A model generated the notes under the pieces. That model was not told where the DNA came from. It searched no databases and saw only the letters and a list, made by a program, of their open reading frames with translations. The translations under genes and the position numbers were made by a program. DNA of 64,000 nt, from positions 1,196,461 to 1,260,460 of the forward strand of contig NZ_CM002917.1 in assembly GCF_000154705.2 (NCBI RefSeq). The letters run 5' to 3'. The stretch comes from Hoeflea phototrophica DFL-43 (GTDB lineage Bacteria; Pseudomonadota; Alphaproteobacteria; Rhizobiales; Rhizobiaceae). Shown piece by piece: positions 62,745 to 64,000 of this stretch; position 1 is the stretch's first letter; every line of letters starts with the position of its first letter.

Positions 62745-62903
62745 TTGTCCCGGGTGTCAATTCTTTCCTTGGTCGATCCAGTGACAGGGGACCGCATACC
62801 AAGAACCGCTCAGTGTGTCGCATTCAGCGGCAATCCTTGTTGCCCTGATGTTCGCCGTTCTGCAGTGGGGAGGAAAAAATGGAGCACCGATCAGAACATG
62901 ATT
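62745..62903. other. No recognisable gene
   Basis: Between the catabolic promoter and the first IS remnant I see no convincing coding frame or strong repeat. It is probably flanking debris. Confidence 0.35.
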
Positions 62904-63038
62904 GCAATGCCTTGCCGGCCGCCGCATGAGAATGCGGACATGGGCGATGAGGGGTCATGCTGTTGAACTCTGGATGGATTTCTCCCAGTCCTTGGCCAGC
63001 CTGCGTGACCTTGCCAATCAGGCGAAGGTGCGTTCGGC
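62904..63038 (-). mobile_element. IS5-family transposase remnant (C-terminal part)
   Basis: The minus strand reads AERTFA-stop-LARSRRLAKDWEKSIQSSTA-stop-PLIAHVRILMRR and on to PARHCN. This is the C-terminal DDE region of IS5-family transposases (ERTFAWLxRxRRLAKD...AWLLIAHIR). Both stops (63018-63020 and 62955-62957) are TGA where the family has Trp (TGG). No ends or target duplications are recognisable. Inactive. Confidence 0.7.
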
Positions 63039-63171
63039 CCGAGACGCGCGGCCAAGGCCCGGATGCGTTGTGGCGTCCAGTCGGACACCTCCAATATAGC
63101 TACCGCGCATTTTGTGACTGACTGTACGGCTTGAGGCCATGTCCGCCACGTGACGGCCCTTTTGATGCCGG

Positions 63172-63425
63172 ACAGTTCGCACGGTCCCCACGCAGTCCTT
63201 TCAGCAGGTCGGGAAAGGTTGTGTGCCCTTTCGCCAGACTGCTCGTGTTGGGCTTCGGGTAGATCGGCATCAGTTTCCTCACCCTTCAGGGCCTCCATAG
63301 CGGTCTTCGCCTTGAACTCAAGTGCGTGCTGCTTGCGTTTTGACGTCTCTGATCTCCTTCCTGCCGAAGACCAGAAGACTTCAAATCGCAGCCTATGTCA
63401 TTGTCCAAGTTTCGGGGGATGGCTC
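63172..63425 (-). mobile_element. Decayed IS3-family (IS407-like) element: orfA start fused to an orfB fragment
   Basis: Minus strand 63346-63262 reads TSKRKQHALEFKAKTAMEAL then KGEETDADL, the N-terminus of an IS3-type orfA whose ATG is now ACG. At about 63265 it switches frame into PIYPKPNTSSLAKGHTTFP and DLLKGLRGDRANC, an orfB segment ending near 63172. The middle of the element is deleted. The stretch 63400-63425, read on the minus strand as TGAGCCATCCCCCGAAACTT, could be the terminal inverted repeat. An inverted repeat GTCCAAGTT/AACTTGGAC sits at 63403-63434. Confidence 0.65.
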
Positions 63426-63567
63426 AACTTGGACTTCCTTTTGGGGCGCTCAGGATGGGAAAAGTGCAGTTTTTCTGCCTAATTAACAGTGCATTAAGGT
63501 TAACAGACTATGTCTTTTACCATCGTGTTCCGTCCGTTGTGGTCGTTGGAAGTGTGAGTGCAGGGCT

Positions 63568-64000
63568 ATGTCGCAAACTCTCCGGAGGGCATCTTTAGTC
63601 GCCGGACTGGTTGGCGCTAGCTTGTTGTCTTCATGTGCCAGCAGGCCGTCGACCGAGGCGGACGGTTTGGGTGACGCGCCACAATTCGTGGCAAGCAATC
63701 CCAATGTGCTGGTTGCCCACGAACGGGTGGAGCAAGCTCGTGCCCGGGAAACGATTGCGCGCGCCGACCTCTTTCCCGCAGTCGACCTTACCGCCTCGCG
63801 AACCGACTATATAAACGACGCAACCGTCACGACTTCGGAAACAAGCGAACAAAATGTCGACCTCTCTGCGTCCCTGTCACTTTCGAAAGCCTTTGCTGGG
63901 ATAAGCGGCACGCGGGCAGCCCGCTTTTCAACCCTGGCGAAGAAGGAAGCATTGCGCGGCTCGGTCGATCAGATCATTCTGGAACTGGCGCTTGCCCAGG
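63568..64000 (+). CDS. TolC-family outer-membrane efflux lipoprotein, N-terminal part
   Basis: Runs off the window end; 144 codons are visible from MSQTLRRASLVAGLVGAS. A lipobox LLSSC gives a lipoprotein signal, as in NodT/OprM-type factors. The following NPNVLVAHERVEQARARETI and RADLFPAVDLTASRTDY are the typical start of the outer-membrane efflux (OEP) repeat. It is probably part of an RND or type I efflux or secretion system continuing to the right. The 142-base gap 63426-63567 shows no other gene and should contain its promoter. Confidence 0.75.
   Translation, partial: MSQTLRRASLVAGLVGASLLSSCASRPSTEADGLGDAPQFVASNPNVLVAHERVEQARARETIARADLFPAVDLTASRTDYINDATVTTSETSEQNVDLSASLSLSKAFAGISGTRAARFSTLAKKEALRGSVDQIILELALAQ

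Noticed and set aside
62891..63298. 135-residue frame on the minus strand in the right flank
   Set aside because: It stitches parts of two different IS remnants read in wrong frames; no independent gene.
1..64000. CRISPR arrays, tRNA or rRNA genes, prophage or integrase genes
   Set aside because: No regularly spaced repeats, no cloverleaf or rRNA-like stretch and no phage or integrase motifs were seen.

Overview
This is a GC-rich alphaproteobacterial segment, most likely Hyphomicrobiales (Rhizobiales). That guess rests on the carnitine dehydrogenase-thioesterase fusion, the HutF/HutG histidine route, the Azorhizobium-type nicotinate route and the abundance of TRAP and ABC uptake systems. The genus cannot be fixed from sequence alone. 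I see no rRNA, tRNA, CRISPR array or replication origin. Nearly the whole window is a string of catabolic modules for nitrogen-rich small molecules, each with its own regulator and importer.

Layout: (1) 0.2-9.0 kb, arginine: an ArgE/M20 deacylase, a minus-strand operon (dimethylargininase-like hydrolase, TetR, AruH transaminase, AruI decarboxylase) and a divergent polar amino acid ABC importer. (2) 9.0-18.9 kb, gamma-butyrobetaine/carnitine: a GlxA/CdhR-type regulator divergent from dehydrocarnitine cleavage enzyme, an HD-domain protein, a carnitine dehydrogenase-thioesterase fusion, SDR, acyl-CoA dehydrogenase, CoA ligase, MaoC and CaiD, leading to glycine betaine. (3) 18.9-29.5 kb, histidine: hutC-hutF divergent from hutI-hutH-hutG-hutU followed by a TRAP transporter. 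(4) 29.6-32.2 kb: gabD and a deletion scar that joins a regulator stump to an aldehyde dehydrogenase lacking its N-terminal part. (5) 32.3-38.8 kb: cysteate sulfo-lyase (cuyA) with a betaine-type ABC system whose permease has a long extra N-terminal domain, and a divergent LysR. (6) 38.9-44.6 kb: a TRAP system with DapA-like and AroE-like enzymes of unknown substrate, under a divergent GntR. (7) 44.8-62.7 kb: a nicotinamide/nicotinate degradation regulon. (8) 62.7-64 kb: decayed IS5- and IS3-family remnants, then the start of a TolC-type outer-membrane lipoprotein.

The most interesting part is region 7. It encodes a molybdenum hydroxylase of nicotinate dehydrogenase type, 6-hydroxynicotinate reductase, enamidase, a ferredoxin-NADP reductase, nicotinamidase, a five-gene branched-chain-type ABC importer, two paralogous DUF1185 proteins and an ApbE-like UPF0280 protein. 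This is the reductive nicotinate route known from the anaerobe Eubacterium barkeri, here in an apparently aerobic-type alphaproteobacterium. Five promoters in the region carry variants of one palindrome (TTAG-4 bases-CTAA, flanked by TATC/GATA). The best copy lies between the enamidase gene and a MarR regulator gene, so I infer a single MarR regulon. The jobs of the DUF1185 pair, UPF0280, a polytopic membrane protein and a copper-chaperone-like protein without canonical ligands are open questions.
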